From NCBI GenBank assembly GCA_946183145.1, contig CAMGZM010000001.1, forward strand, positions 372,001-436,000: 64,000 bases of DNA. Reading direction: 5' to 3'. A program made the position numbers and the translations under genes. This stretch comes from an uncultured Fretibacterium sp. Lineage in GTDB: Bacteria; Synergistota; Synergistia; Synergistales; Aminobacteriaceae. The notes under the pieces are model-generated. The model was not told where the DNA came from. It saw nothing but the letters and a program-made list of their open reading frames with translations, and ran no database searches. Below are positions 51,861 through 61,088 of this stretch, piece after piece; the stretch's first letter is position 1, and each line of letters starts with the position of its first letter.

Positions 51861-51867
51861 TTCCGCG

Positions 51868-52257
51868 CTAGACAACCTCCTCAAGAAGCGCAACAGCATT
51901 CCTCACGCAGTCATCGCACGAACATAACACTTTTCCCGTTCCGACTCCTTTAAGCTCACGGCATATAGACCCGCCGCAAATCTCCGTGAATTTCCTGTGA
52001 AGCTCTTTAGCGTCATTGCGGATTGGGCTTCCCTTGTATTTCGTGAGTCCTAAAATCATTTCCGCCCCGCATAAAGCTCCGCATGTACCCTCCATTCCTC
52101 CCATGCCGAGTCCGAACCCCGCTCCGATTCGCTTTAACACGTCCTCGCTGACTCCCGACTCTTTGCTGAAAACGCACGCTACAGCCTGGCAGCAATTGTA
52201 GTGAGCATCTCCCGTGCGGTTCTTGAGTTCAACCGCTAATTTCTGTTTGTCTGTCAA
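51868..52257 (-). CDS. C_GCAxxG_C_C family redox protein
   Basis: 129 residues. Shows NCCQAV (C22, C23), GTCGALCGA (C59, C63) and a distal Cys cluster (C94, C99, C111, C113, C116), the pattern that names the family. Members are suspected of redox or metal binding; most occur in anaerobes. First gene of a two-gene operon with the nitroreductase-like protein. Confidence 0.85.
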   Translation of the reverse strand: MTDKQKLAVELKNRTGDAHYNCCQAVACVFSKESGVSEDVLKRIGAGFGLGMGGMEGTCGALCGAEMILGLTKYKGSPIRNDAKELHRKFTEICGGSICRELKGVGTGKVLCSCDDCVRNAVALLEEVV

Positions 52258-52306
52258 AATTTTTTTCCCCCTTTTTTGATTGGCCGTAATTGTATCATGG
52301 CCGCTG

Positions 52307-52315
52307 TGTTAGAAT
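52307..52315 (+). promoter_or_regulatory. extended -10 promoter for the ABC-F gene
   Basis: TGTTAGAAT, 28 bases before the TTG start at 52343. It lies between the divergent C_GCAxxG gene and the ABC-F gene. Confidence 0.35.
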
Positions 52316-52342
52316 ACCTGAAACATTCCCGGAGGTTTTCAC

Positions 52343-54235
52343 TTGATAGACATCAAGAATTTATCCCTCTCATTCGGAGAGCATGTTATATTTCGCGGGC
52401 TTAACCTTCAAATCACAAACTCCGCTCGTATTGGCATTGTCGGCGCAAACGGCGCGGGAAAAACTACCCTGTTGCGAGTCATAACAGGCGAAATTGAGTC
52501 AGACTCAGGAGTCATTGAACGCTCAAAGGGACTTACAGTCGGTTATCTCCCTCAAGACCTCGCGGAATTGGAGTCCGTCCCGTTAATGCAATACCTGAAA
52601 GACAAGGCCGGAATATCACAGATTGAGTCAAAACTGCGAATCGTTGAGGAAAAATTATCGCAGTCAAAAGAGAATCATGAAGGGCTGCTCATGGAACATT
52701 CACGGCTTGAGAAAAGATTTGAGGATTCCGGGGGATTTGCGTTTGAGTCGATGGCGATGAAAGTTTTGCACGGACTCGGCTTCAGGAAGGGCGATGAGTC
52801 GAAAAACTGCCGGGACTTTTCGGGCGGATGGAAAATGCGTATCACTATGGCCGCTTTGCTGTTGTCGTCTCCTGATGTATTACTTCTTGACGAACCGACT
52901 AATCATCTTGACACTGAGTCTATGGAATGGCTTGAAGGATGGCTGCGGACTCACAAGGGCGCAGTTGTCTCAGTCTCACATGACACACGATTTCTTGAGA
53001 ACACCACCGAAAATATCGCAGACCTCGAACGGGGAATCATTACGCTTTATCCATGCAGTTATGACGAATATATACAGGCAAAAGAGCAGAGCCGCGAACT
53101 TTTAGAGAAAGCGTTTTCACGCCAGCAGACAGAAATACGGAGAATTGAGTCGTTCATTGACCGCTTCAGGTACAAAGCAACGAAAGCCGCCCAAGTTCAG
53201 AGCCGTATAAAGCAGCTTGAGAAAATAGAGCGAATCGAAATCGCACAGGGCAGTAAATCCGTGAAGCTCACAATCCCGGAAGCACCCCCAAGCGGGCGGG
53301 AAGTCCTAAAAGTCTCAGGACTCGCGAAATATTATGACGGTGTGAGAATCTTTGACGGCGTTAATTTCGTCATCGAACGCGGTGAAAGAGTCGCCCTCGT
53401 CGGCATAAACGGCGCAGGCAAATCTACACTGTTACGACTGCTGAGTCTCAACGAGTCCCCGACATCAGGAAGCATTAAGCACGGCCACAACGTAAAATTC
53501 TCGTACTATTCGCAGGAAAGCGCGCAGAATATCAACTACTCCAATACAGTTTGGGAGGAAGCAAGATCCGTATCATCAAAGCTGAATGACGTTGAACGGC
53601 GTAATCTTTTGGGCGCGTTCCTGTTTTCGGGTGATGAGATCTACAAGCCCGCAAGCGTTTTATCCGGCGGAGAAAAAGCTCGTCTTGCGCTGTACAAGCT
53701 GATGATTGAGCCGACAAATTTTCTCATTCTTGACGAGCCTACGAATCACCTTGATGTTGACACACGCGAAATTGTAGAACGTGCATTGCTGAAATATCAG
53801 GGTACTTTGCTGATTGTCTCGCATGACAGACATTTTCTTGACGCGCTTTCTGAAAGAGTGTTAGAGATTCGGGACGGGAATTTGTACGATTATCCGGGAA
53901 ATTACTCCTGGTTTCTTGAGAAGAGAGAAGAGAGTCTGACTCCTTCTGTTGCGGACTCTAAGCCGTCAGCAAAAACGAAATCCCAAAAACGTGATGAAAA
54001 TTTGCGTGAAATCCGTGAAGTGAAGAAAGTTATCTCACAGACGGAGAAAAATATTTCCGGCCATGAATCGAGAGTTGCAGAGATTGACGGGCTTTTGTGC
54101 CTCCCTGAAACGCTGAAGGACTCGCAGAAGGTTCAAGCCTTGATGACTGAACGCGCTAATCTCTCACGTGAGCTTGAAGAGTCATATTCACGCTGGGAAG
54201 AATTGAGCCTCAAACTTGAGCAGTTGCAGCAGTAA
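52343..54235 (+). CDS. ABC-F family ATPase
   Basis: 630 residues, TTG start 8 bases after GGAGG. Two ATPase domains: Walker A GANGAGKT (34-41) with FSGGWKMR and LLLDEPTNHLDTES, and GINGAGKS with LSGGEKARLAL and LILDEPTNHLDVDT. The linker is charged (RQQTEIRRIESFIDRFRYKATKAAQ), and the C-terminal 90 residues form a coiled coil as in Uup. No membrane domain. ABC-F proteins act on ribosomes or resolve stalled translation. Resembles Uup or YdiF more than EttA because of the coiled-coil tail. Confidence 0.9.
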   Translation: MIDIKNLSLSFGEHVIFRGLNLQITNSARIGIVGANGAGKTTLLRVITGEIESDSGVIERSKGLTVGYLPQDLAELESVPLMQYLKDKAGISQIESKLRIVEEKLSQSKENHEGLLMEHSRLEKRFEDSGGFAFESMAMKVLHGLGFRKGDESKNCRDFSGGWKMRITMAALLLSSPDVLLLDEPTNHLDTESMEWLEGWLRTHKGAVVSVSHDTRFLENTTENIADLERGIITLYPCSYDEYIQAKEQSRELLEKAFSRQQTEIRRIESFIDRFRYKATKAAQVQSRIKQLEKIERIEIAQGSKSVKLTIPEAPPSGREVLKVSGLAKYYDGVRIFDGVNFVIERGERVALVGINGAGKSTLLRLLSLNESPTSGSIKHGHNVKFSYYSQESAQNINYSNTVWEEARSVSSKLNDVERRNLLGAFLFSGDEIYKPASVLSGGEKARLALYKLMIEPTNFLILDEPTNHLDVDTREIVERALLKYQGTLLIVSHDRHFLDALSERVLEIRDGNLYDYPGNYSWFLEKREESLTPSVADSKPSAKTKSQKRDENLREIREVKKVISQTEKNISGHESRVAEIDGLLCLPETLKDSQKVQALMTERANLSRELEESYSRWEELSLKLEQLQQ

Positions 54236-54965
54236 CTTCTTTGACGATTTGTCGCTGGCCCTGCGTAATGTCGATGATTCACCCGTATCACGTCTCATAC
54301 TCGGCTGGCACGCAAGCTATATCATCTCACAGGACGGCAGGAAGGGAGTCGGATTTGTCCCTGATTCGCGAATTGAGCCTCACACATCACGCCCGGTTCA
54401 CACGAACTCGCTTTTGTCGTCAACGCTGAAGGAATTAGCCGCTCTTTACGTCTCACCATTTCCGCAAGAATTTGCCGCCGCAAGTGCTGCATGTTCTGCT
54501 TTGCTTCCGTTTGATGACGGGGGGAAATATCTTGACGCTGTTATGACTTGCGCGAGGGGGGACAAAGTTGCGGTGCTTGGATATGAGCGGGATTTAGTGC
54601 CGTTTATGCGCGACTGGGGATGGCGTTCGGCGTTCTTTGATGACAGATTTGCGGGGAGGCAGGATTGTTTTTCGCAGGAAGAATTTTCCCGTGCAGTTCG
54701 TGAAGCTGAGTGGGTATGGCTTTCTCCTGAAGCGATTCGGGATCGGTGGCTATTGTCGACACAAAATATTTTGCGTGACAAGAAGGGCTGCTTTCTACAG
54801 GGGCCGGGGATTCCTGCGGTTATTGGCGCGTTCTCGGAATTGGGCGTAACACATATCGTTGTGCCTCTGGGTGATGACGGCGCGAAAATCGAGGCTCATA
54901 TTTCGGCGGGGGGAAGCGCGTGGTTATGCGAGGCTTTGAGATGGCGTGTGTATATTTCCGATTGA
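54216..54965 (+). CDS. DUF364 (putative heavy-metal chelation) domain protein
   Basis: 249 residues, TTG start 20 bases inside the ABC-F end. The N-terminal part holds LILGWHASYIIS and HTSRPVHTNSLLSSTLKELAALYVSPFPQE, a DUF4213-like segment, and the C-terminal part KVAVLGYERDLVPFMRDWGW..GPGIPAVIGAFSELGVTHIVV is a DUF364 domain, found in anaerobes and linked to metal metabolism by context. No signal peptide. Exact start is uncertain. Confidence 0.65.
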   Translation: MSSCSSNFFDDLSLALRNVDDSPVSRLILGWHASYIISQDGRKGVGFVPDSRIEPHTSRPVHTNSLLSSTLKELAALYVSPFPQEFAAASAACSALLPFDDGGKYLDAVMTCARGDKVAVLGYERDLVPFMRDWGWRSAFFDDRFAGRQDCFSQEEFSRAVREAEWVWLSPEAIRDRWLLSTQNILRDKKGCFLQGPGIPAVIGAFSELGVTHIVVPLGDDGAKIEAHISAGGSAWLCEALRWRVYISD

Positions 54966-54969
54966 ATTG

Positions 54970-54978
54970 TGATATAAT
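54970..54978 (+). promoter_or_regulatory. extended -10 promoter for ferredoxin
   Basis: TGATATAAT with perfect TATAAT, 74 bases before the ferredoxin ATG. No good -35 box. Confidence 0.45.
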
Positions 54979-55052
54979 GCACAGCGTCATGAAGCTGAGG
55001 GGCTTCAGGGCAGACGGTCGTGAACAAGATTTTACGAGGGGAGGAAAATATA

Positions 55053-55226
55053 ATGGCAAAAGCAGTAGTAGACGAGAGCGTATGCGTAGGCTGTGAGTCA
55101 TGCGTAGGAGCTTGCCCCGTAGGTGCGATTTCAGTAGACGGCGGAAAAGCAAAAGTAGATGCGGACGCTTGCGTAGAGTGCGGAACATGCGTAGGCACAT
55201 GCCCGGTATCAGCAATTTCACAGTAA
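55053..55226 (+). CDS. 2[4Fe-4S] ferredoxin
   Basis: 57 residues from ATG 55053, 9 bases after GGGAGG. Two CxxCxxCxxxCP clusters (CVGCESCVGACPV, CVECGTCVGTCPV), the size and spacing of clostridial ferredoxin. Low-potential electron carrier in the cytosol. It stands alone with its own promoter and terminator. Confidence 0.97.
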   Translation: MAKAVVDESVCVGCESCVGACPVGAISVDGGKAKVDADACVECGTCVGTCPVSAISQ

Positions 55227-55252
55227 ATCATAACAGCACTTCAGAATTTAGG

Positions 55253-55287
55253 ACTGGCAGGGAAATTTTCACCCTGTCAGTTTTTTT
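55253..55287 (+). terminator. terminator of the ferredoxin gene
   Basis: ACTGGCAGGG pairs with CCCTGTCAGT (one G-U pair), followed by TTTTTT. Confidence 0.85.
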
Positions 55288-55312
55288 ATGCACGCAAGGA
55301 GGATGAATGCAA

Positions 55313-58300
55313 ATGCCGAATTTACTCCCTATTGACACGCCCAAAGGACAGCGCGACGCAATAACAGCGGACGAGAAAACTATAACCGTTGAAGCAGGTG
55401 CAGGAACGGGAAAAACTTGGGTTCTCTCACAGCGTTATTTGAATCTCCTGCTGAATGATGATGAATTATTGCCGGCTGATATTCTCACGCTGACTTTCAC
55501 GGAAGCAGCTGCAGGTGAGATGAAAGAACGAATCGAGGCACTAATCACGCAGTCGCTGAAACTTTTCCCGAATGCTGAACGGAGGCAGAAAATTCTTGAC
55601 GGACTGAGCGATTCATGGATCTCAACAATACATTCATTCGCAGGGAGATTGATACGCGAGTCGGGTTTGTCGCTTGATATTGACCCTATGGCGGCGGTGA
55701 TACACGCGCATGAAGAGCAATCTTTTTGGGAGGACATCAAGAATGCCGCTGAATTTGCCGGACTCGGAAGGCTCGCGCAGAATTACACGGGCGGGGAAAT
55801 TCTCACGTCAGCAAAAGAACTCGATCACGACGAATACATGAATGCCGCTGTCGGTAAATGGGGCGCGGGGACTCTCGCTGATTTCGCGCGGAATGTCTCG
55901 GAGCTTCACGCTTCATCGGGAAAATCCTGGCGGGATATGATGAATTGGGCGAATGATGACTCGAAACTTGTTGACGGCGCGGGGGAGTCTGTCATGGCCG
56001 TATTGCGTGAGGAATGGCGGCGAGTCTGGGATTTGTGGTACAAAATGAATCTTCCTGCCGCAAAAAATCCTGACGGGCCGGGAGGACAGCTCAATAACTT
56101 AATGTCGTGGCTTAAGTCCAACAGTCCCAAGAATCAAGACGCGCTTCAATATTTCTACAAGTGCATAGTGCTTAACATTTTAGGCATAAGGACACCGGGC
56201 GGGAGACCTTCAGAGCCTTTCAAGACACTAAAGGAAGAATTAGGGATGACGCTCGGAGAATGGCGAGATTCACAGCCCAAAATCATCAAGGACATCACAG
56301 AAAGTTTTGACTCATCATTAACGCCGGAAGAAAAGCAAATGCGCAAGACTCTGCTGAAATTCTGCGCTGTATGCTGGGGAATTTGGGACAATATGAAGAC
56401 AAAGCGCGGCCTTCTCTCATTCTCAGACATGATACTTCACGCGCAAAGCACAATCGCAAACAAAGGAATCCGTAAAATGTTCAAACACATTCTCGTTGAC
56501 GAGTTCCAAGACACAGACCCGCTACAGTTCGGAATGATTGAGTCGCTGAAAGATTACGGGGAAGATTCGAGCCTCTTTGCTGTAGGAGACCCGAAACAAT
56601 CCATATACAAATTCAGGCACGCAGACCCGAAACTTTTTGCTGATATTATGCGTGAACCTGATACCCGCAAAATTTCACTTGATACTAGCTTCAGGACTCG
56701 CGCTTCTCTTCTGGCAAAAATCAACGCGATATTCAAAAATTTATGGCCTGACGGGATAAGCCGCCAAAAATCTATGAGGGAAGTAAAGTACAATGCTTTA
56801 TCCCCCGTGAATGACGTTGAGCGGGAGTCCGGGACAATGCCGGATTTCAGCGTGTATCTTCTCAGGAATGATTACGGAGCAAAGTCAAGCCGCGAGATTC
56901 TTGCGTCAGAAATCGCGTCAAAAATTTCATCATGGGTAAATGACAAGCTCACAATATGGGACAAGAAAGACAGAATCATACGCCCCGTAAAATTCTCTGA
57001 TTTCGCAATATTATCACGCAGCAGGGGGTGTTTCAGCGTCCTTGAAGAAGCGTTAGAGAGATTCGGAATCCCATCTATACAGGACAGAAGCACGGAATAT
57101 TTCAGCCGCGGTGAAATCGGTGATGTTGTCTGCACATTAAGAGCCGCCGCAGATTTCTCTGATGATTTCTCCGTAATGGGATGGCTTATGTCTCCTTTTT
57201 CCGGCGTTAGTGAGGATGACGCTGTGAAGTGCTTAATGCTTGCGGACGAAAATCACAGGCCTATAGATCTCATACGCTCAAATCTCCCTGAAGCATATTC
57301 ACGGCTCGAATATCTTTCAATCGTCGGCGAAAATGAAGGCGCGTCAGGGATATTAGCATTCTACGACAAAAAAAGAGACTGGCTTTCATGCTCAAAGGAC
57401 AAAGACAAGCTCAGAGTTTTACGCAACGTAAGACTCGCAATGAGGATAGCCCGCGAATTTCAGTCATCATCATCAAGCCTTGTTTCATGCGCTGAATACA
57501 TGACCCGCTCAATCAAGCAGAAATCACAATATGAGGAACCCGCCTGGCATGACGACAATGAAGACGCAGTGAGGCTCGGCGCAGTACATTCGGCAAAAGG
57601 ACTCGAATATCCCGTTACGATGATTTTTGCTGACAGAGTTACGGACAAACGAGACTCCGAATCCCTCAAGCCCTCCAAAGATTTGGGACTCGTCGCGTCA
57701 AAAATGCCCGATGAAGTTACGCCCGCAAGAAATTTCACGTCAAAATTAAACCAGTGGCACAAATTATTATCGGAACAAGGAGACTCAGAAGAGGAAGAAA
57801 GATTGTTCTACGTTGCATGTACACGAGCGCAGGACAGCCTGATATTTTGCGGACTAATTCGGCCGATCAGCAACAAGTCTCAAGACTCGACTCCTAAAGG
57901 CTATGCGGGGCAATGGTCAGAATTTTTGCTGAAAAGTATCGAGGGAATGAATGACGTAACACTCGAAATTTTGAGCGCAGGAGAAAACGCAGATGTACAG
58001 CCCTCAAACGTAACTCACGAGTCAAAAACGCTTTCAGAAGTTGAGACTGTTGCGGCTGAAAGGTCTTTGCGTCAGATTTCGGCGACATCATTCGCGCTTT
58101 ACGAGTTCTGCCCGTATGCCTGGAGGCGGAAATATCGTCAGGGTTTGACTCTAACATGGGAGCTTCCTGACAGGGATAATGACTCAGATGATGACGTTCA
58201 CGGCGGCGCGGCATTGGGGAGTCTCGCGCACTGGATTTTAGCGCGGTGGCCTGCGGGTGATGACTGCGAGTCGGAGCTTGATACGCTGCTTTATGAGCGT

Positions 58301-58819
58301 GATACACTGGGATTATTGCCGGGATATTTGCGTGATACATGGAGGCATTGCGACAAAGAAATTCTGCGTAAATGGCTGATGGATTTTGCGGTGAGTGATT
58401 TGGGCGTAACTCTGAGGAACACTCCGGGCGTTGAGCGTGAAAAGATTTTCCGTTTTCCGCTTAATTCTGATACTGTCATGGCCGGATCGGTTGATGCTGT
58501 TTACGGTGATTGTGTAGTTGACTACAAAATTACGGCGGCTGATGAAGTGCCTGAAGGACTTTATGACTCACAGCTCGATTTTTACGCGTATATTGTCCAT
58601 GTGCTGAAGAAAGTTGAAAGCGTCAACGCAACAATAGCCTTCATAAGGGAGAACGAGCCAAAAGACAGGAGCATCACAAATTTTGACTCAATACGTGAGA
58701 GAATAGAGAGAGCCGCAAAAGACTGCGCTTCAGGTTCATATCCCGCGAATCATAATCACTGCGCTGAATGTCCGTTCAAGAAAGGGTGCGTAAAGAATGC
58801 CGGAACAATTCAAGACTGA
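55313..58819 (+). CDS. UvrD/AddA-like helicase-nuclease with a probable Fe-S clamp
   Basis: 1168 residues from ATG 55313 (10 bases after AAGGAGG; ATG 55307 is also in frame). Helicase motifs: GAGTGKT (29-35), LTFTEAAAGEMKERI, ILVDEFQDTDPLQ, VGDPKQSIYKFRHADP, LGAVHSAKGLEYPV and FYVACTRAQDSL. The last 170 residues are a PD-(D/E)XK nuclease (GSVDAVYGDCVVDYK) flanked by Cys: one in YEFCPYAWRR and three in CAECPFKKGC, like the Fe-S staple of AddB/Cas4-type nucleases. Acts on double-strand DNA ends. No AddB/RecC-like partner is adjacent, which is unusual. Confidence 0.85.
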   Translation: MPNLLPIDTPKGQRDAITADEKTITVEAGAGTGKTWVLSQRYLNLLLNDDELLPADILTLTFTEAAAGEMKERIEALITQSLKLFPNAERRQKILDGLSDSWISTIHSFAGRLIRESGLSLDIDPMAAVIHAHEEQSFWEDIKNAAEFAGLGRLAQNYTGGEILTSAKELDHDEYMNAAVGKWGAGTLADFARNVSELHASSGKSWRDMMNWANDDSKLVDGAGESVMAVLREEWRRVWDLWYKMNLPAAKNPDGPGGQLNNLMSWLKSNSPKNQDALQYFYKCIVLNILGIRTPGGRPSEPFKTLKEELGMTLGEWRDSQPKIIKDITESFDSSLTPEEKQMRKTLLKFCAVCWGIWDNMKTKRGLLSFSDMILHAQSTIANKGIRKMFKHILVDEFQDTDPLQFGMIESLKDYGEDSSLFAVGDPKQSIYKFRHADPKLFADIMREPDTRKISLDTSFRTRASLLAKINAIFKNLWPDGISRQKSMREVKYNALSPVNDVERESGTMPDFSVYLLRNDYGAKSSREILASEIASKISSWVNDKLTIWDKKDRIIRPVKFSDFAILSRSRGCFSVLEEALERFGIPSIQDRSTEYFSRGEIGDVVCTLRAAADFSDDFSVMGWLMSPFSGVSEDDAVKCLMLADENHRPIDLIRSNLPEAYSRLEYLSIVGENEGASGILAFYDKKRDWLSCSKDKDKLRVLRNVRLAMRIAREFQSSSSSLVSCAEYMTRSIKQKSQYEEPAWHDDNEDAVRLGAVHSAKGLEYPVTMIFADRVTDKRDSESLKPSKDLGLVASKMPDEVTPARNFTSKLNQWHKLLSEQGDSEEEERLFYVACTRAQDSLIFCGLIRPISNKSQDSTPKGYAGQWSEFLLKSIEGMNDVTLEILSAGENADVQPSNVTHESKTLSEVETVAAERSLRQISATSFALYEFCPYAWRRKYRQGLTLTWELPDRDNDSDDDVHGGAALGSLAHWILARWPAGDDCESELDTLLYERDTLGLLPGYLRDTWRHCDKEILRKWLMDFAVSDLGVTLRNTPGVEREKIFRFPLNSDTVMAGSVDAVYGDCVVDYKITAADEVPEGLYDSQLDFYAYIVHVLKKVESVNATIAFIRENEPKDRSITNFDSIRERIERAAKDCASGSYPANHNHCAECPFKKGCVKNAGTIQD

Positions 58820-59558
58820 GGAGCATAAAGAGCTTCACAGGAAACTTCACAAGGATTTTTATCTCACATGCGAGCAGTATTATATCTTTGAGCTTCTGAC
58901 AGTAGCAGGGGGCATGATGGGATTGTACACATACAGCCTTCGCGGTCAGGTCTTCAGCAACGCTCAGACGGGGAATATCGTCAAAATGGCGGCGGCTATA
59001 GGCTGGGGGCGTTACGGTGTCGCGCTGTATTACTTGATACCGTTTACGGCGTATATACTCGGTACTATACTCTCAGAAATTCTCCCGCAAAAAGTCAGGC
59101 AGTCTCACTTCATACGATGGGACACGCTTTTAGTTGGGATTGAGATTGTTGCGCTGTTCATTGTGGGATTCATTCCGTTTTCATGGCCGGATCAGATTGT
59201 TCAGGTGATAATAAATTTCCTGTGCGCTATGCAGTTCAACACATTCAGGCAGGCAGAAGGAGTCCCAATGGCTACAACGTTCGTAACGAATCACGTAAGG
59301 CAGATAGGAATCTCAATAGCGAGAATCATAAAGCATCACGAGCAGGAGAAAGAAGCCCGCGCCAAAATGCTCAAGCACGCGAAAATCATTCTTGCGTTCA
59401 TGTTCGGAGGGGTAACAGTAACGGCACTCGCTCCGATAATGAGGGAAAAAACTATATGGCTTGCGATTATCCCATTAAGCGCGTGTTTCTGTGTGTTATT
59501 GCAGTCTGATTTGGTGTACGAACGTGCAATGCTGGATATTACACCACACGGGCATTAG
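58797..59558 (+). CDS. DUF1275 (YoaK-type) membrane protein
   Basis: 253 residues, overlapping the helicase gene by 23 bases. DUF1275 features: FELLTVAGGMMGLYTYSLRGQVFSNAQTGNIVKMA, RQAEGVPMATTFVTNHVRQIG, and six hydrophobic segments. Function of the family is unknown to me. Overlap suggests coupling with the helicase; the order may be coincidental. Confidence 0.85.
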   Translation: MPEQFKTEEHKELHRKLHKDFYLTCEQYYIFELLTVAGGMMGLYTYSLRGQVFSNAQTGNIVKMAAAIGWGRYGVALYYLIPFTAYILGTILSEILPQKVRQSHFIRWDTLLVGIEIVALFIVGFIPFSWPDQIVQVIINFLCAMQFNTFRQAEGVPMATTFVTNHVRQIGISIARIIKHHEQEKEARAKMLKHAKIILAFMFGGVTVTALAPIMREKTIWLAIIPLSACFCVLLQSDLVYERAMLDITPHGH

Positions 59559-59574
59559 GGAGGAGGTGAGAATT

Positions 59575-59850
59575 ATGGATACTGTATTAACGAAGCCGGA
59601 ACAGAGCTACAAATTTGACCGCAGACTTACGGACGAAGAAATAGAAGAGCTTGTAGAAAGTTACGAGTATGACCCGTATTATGACCAGAACGAAGAAAGA
59701 GAGCCTGAACCTATGTATGACATTTACGGGAATCCTACACGCGATACGATAGCGGCAATGTACGAGATGAGGCACAGAATCACGCATGACCGAATGACGC
59801 TTGACGAGTTTCACAGCTGGATGACGGAAATGTACGAGGAATCAGAATGA
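59575..59850 (+). CDS. antitoxin of a YafQ-type toxin-antitoxin pair
   Basis: 91 residues from the ATG at 59575, after GGAGGAGGTGAG. Acidic, with a tandem EDPxYDQNEE region and a mid part DIYGNPTRDTIAAMYEMRH that could be a short DNA-binding or dimerisation motif. Not a typical DinJ ribbon-helix-helix by eye. The stop overlaps the toxin start by 4 bases, the usual TA coupling. Confidence 0.75.
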   Translation: MDTVLTKPEQSYKFDRRLTDEEIEELVESYEYDPYYDQNEEREPEPMYDIYGNPTRDTIAAMYEMRHRITHDRMTLDEFHSWMTEMYEESE

Positions 59851-60140
59851 GAGATATTGACCCTTCAAGCAGATTCAAAAGAGATTTTCGGCGCAAACTC
59901 GGAGGGAAATACCGTGATATTATTGCGAAACCTGACGGCGAATTATGGCGTGTTGTTGATGCTCTTGCTGAAGATATACCCCTTCCCGCAAAGTATAACG
60001 ATCATCCGCTTCATAATAACTGGGAAGGATTCCGCGAGTGCCATATACGGCCTGACTTGCTGCTGGTTTATGCGTATGTTGATGATGATTTGCTGAGACT
60101 TGAGAGACTCGGAACTCACTCGGAAATTTTCGGGCTATGA
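59847..60140 (+). CDS. YafQ-type mRNA interferase toxin
   Basis: 97 residues of the RelE superfamily. All catalytic residues known from E. coli YafQ have counterparts: H53 (NDHPL), H66 (ECHIRPD), D70, H91 (GTHSEIF) and F95. N-terminal DPSSRFKRDFRRK and LLLVYAYVDDDLLRLERLGTHSE are typical. Cleaves mRNA on the ribosome. Overlaps its antitoxin by ATGA. Intact, so presumably functional. Confidence 0.9.
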   Translation: MRDIDPSSRFKRDFRRKLGGKYRDIIAKPDGELWRVVDALAEDIPLPAKYNDHPLHNNWEGFRECHIRPDLLLVYAYVDDDLLRLERLGTHSEIFGL

Positions 60141-60148
60141 CAAAAAAG

Positions 60149-60190
60149 TACCCCCTCACACTCACAAAAAGCGGAGGGGGCATTCTTTTA
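60149..60190. terminator. bidirectional terminator between the toxin and the lipoprotein gene
   Basis: CCCCCTC pairs with GAGGGGG; on the minus strand TACTTTTTTG follows, on the plus strand CATTCTTTTA. Confidence 0.65.
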
Positions 60191-61087
60191 CAGTCCGAGC
60201 AATTTTTTCTTCACAGCGTCAAATTCTTCTCTCGTTATTATTCCATCGTCCAATAATTTTTTGAACTTCCTGATCTCATCCGCCGCCGAATATCCGCAGC
60301 AACACCCGAATGACTCTCCCGCCGGATTCGCAAAACTCCGTGAAGATTCAACGCCCTGTGAGTTTTCCGGCCTCCCTGCGCTTGAAGTTTCTCCGCGTGA
60401 AGGCTCAAAATCTCCCGCGTAGAGACAGCGTTTATACACGTGCCATTCATCAATGTAGCCGATTGATTTCCTCATTGCGTTTGATGACGCGCCTATTGTC
60501 ATCGGGTAATCGGTGCTCGTGAAGTTCTGAGTGATTCGTTTCTCGGCCTTCATTTTTCCGTTGATGAACAATCGCACAACCTTTTCTGAGTCTCTTGTTA
60601 CTGCGATGTGAGTCCATTGCTTTATGGGTATCTCGGACTCAGTTTCAACCGACACTGAGCCGCTGAAATCGGAGTAGAAAGAAAGACTGCTGTTGTCCCC
60701 GCCCGCTTCCTTTACGAGGTTCACGCTATAAAGAGTCCTCGTGCCGTGAAGCCATCTGCTGAATACAGTGAATGTTGTCGTGGGATAACGGTCAGTTACG
60801 TATTCAATCGGATATACCCATGCTTCCATCGTAAACTCACGCGGGAAATCAAACGCTTCTCTGTTCTCGGTCTGAAGGTACGAGTCGCCGTCAAGGTAAA
60901 GCGATTTTCCACCCGTTACAGATTCTTTTGACGAAAGCACCGGGTCTCCGAATGCTTCCCATTTGATTCCGGCCTCATCGCGCAAAATCGAGTCGCTGAA
61001 GTGCATTACGGATGACGAATCATTTTCAGCATACGCACAACCGCAAAGCAGAGCCAGAATCATAACCGCGCAAAATATTTTCCTCAT
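60188..61087 (-). CDS. LamG-domain lipoprotein with C-terminal SHOCT domain
   Basis: 299 residues. Signal peptide with a plausible lipobox (LLCGC; lipidated Cys near 17), so outer- or inner-membrane anchored. Residues 35-230 form a LamG/concanavalin-like fold (GGKSLYLDGDSYLQTEN, TMEAWVYPI, WTHIAVTRDSEKVVRLFINGK, GYIDEWHVYKR). Then a Ser/Asn-rich linker, a Cys cluster (GCCCGY) and a SHOCT domain (DEIRKFKKLLDDGIITREEFDAVKKKLL). Probably binds glycans at the surface. The combination LamG-SHOCT is unusual. It sits directly downstream of the decarboxylase. Confidence 0.8.
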   Translation of the reverse strand: MRKIFCAVMILALLCGCAYAENDSSSVMHFSDSILRDEAGIKWEAFGDPVLSSKESVTGGKSLYLDGDSYLQTENREAFDFPREFTMEAWVYPIEYVTDRYPTTTFTVFSRWLHGTRTLYSVNLVKEAGGDNSSLSFYSDFSGSVSVETESEIPIKQWTHIAVTRDSEKVVRLFINGKMKAEKRITQNFTSTDYPMTIGASSNAMRKSIGYIDEWHVYKRCLYAGDFEPSRGETSSAGRPENSQGVESSRSFANPAGESFGCCCGYSAADEIRKFKKLLDDGIITREEFDAVKKKLLGL

Positions 61088-61088
61088 C

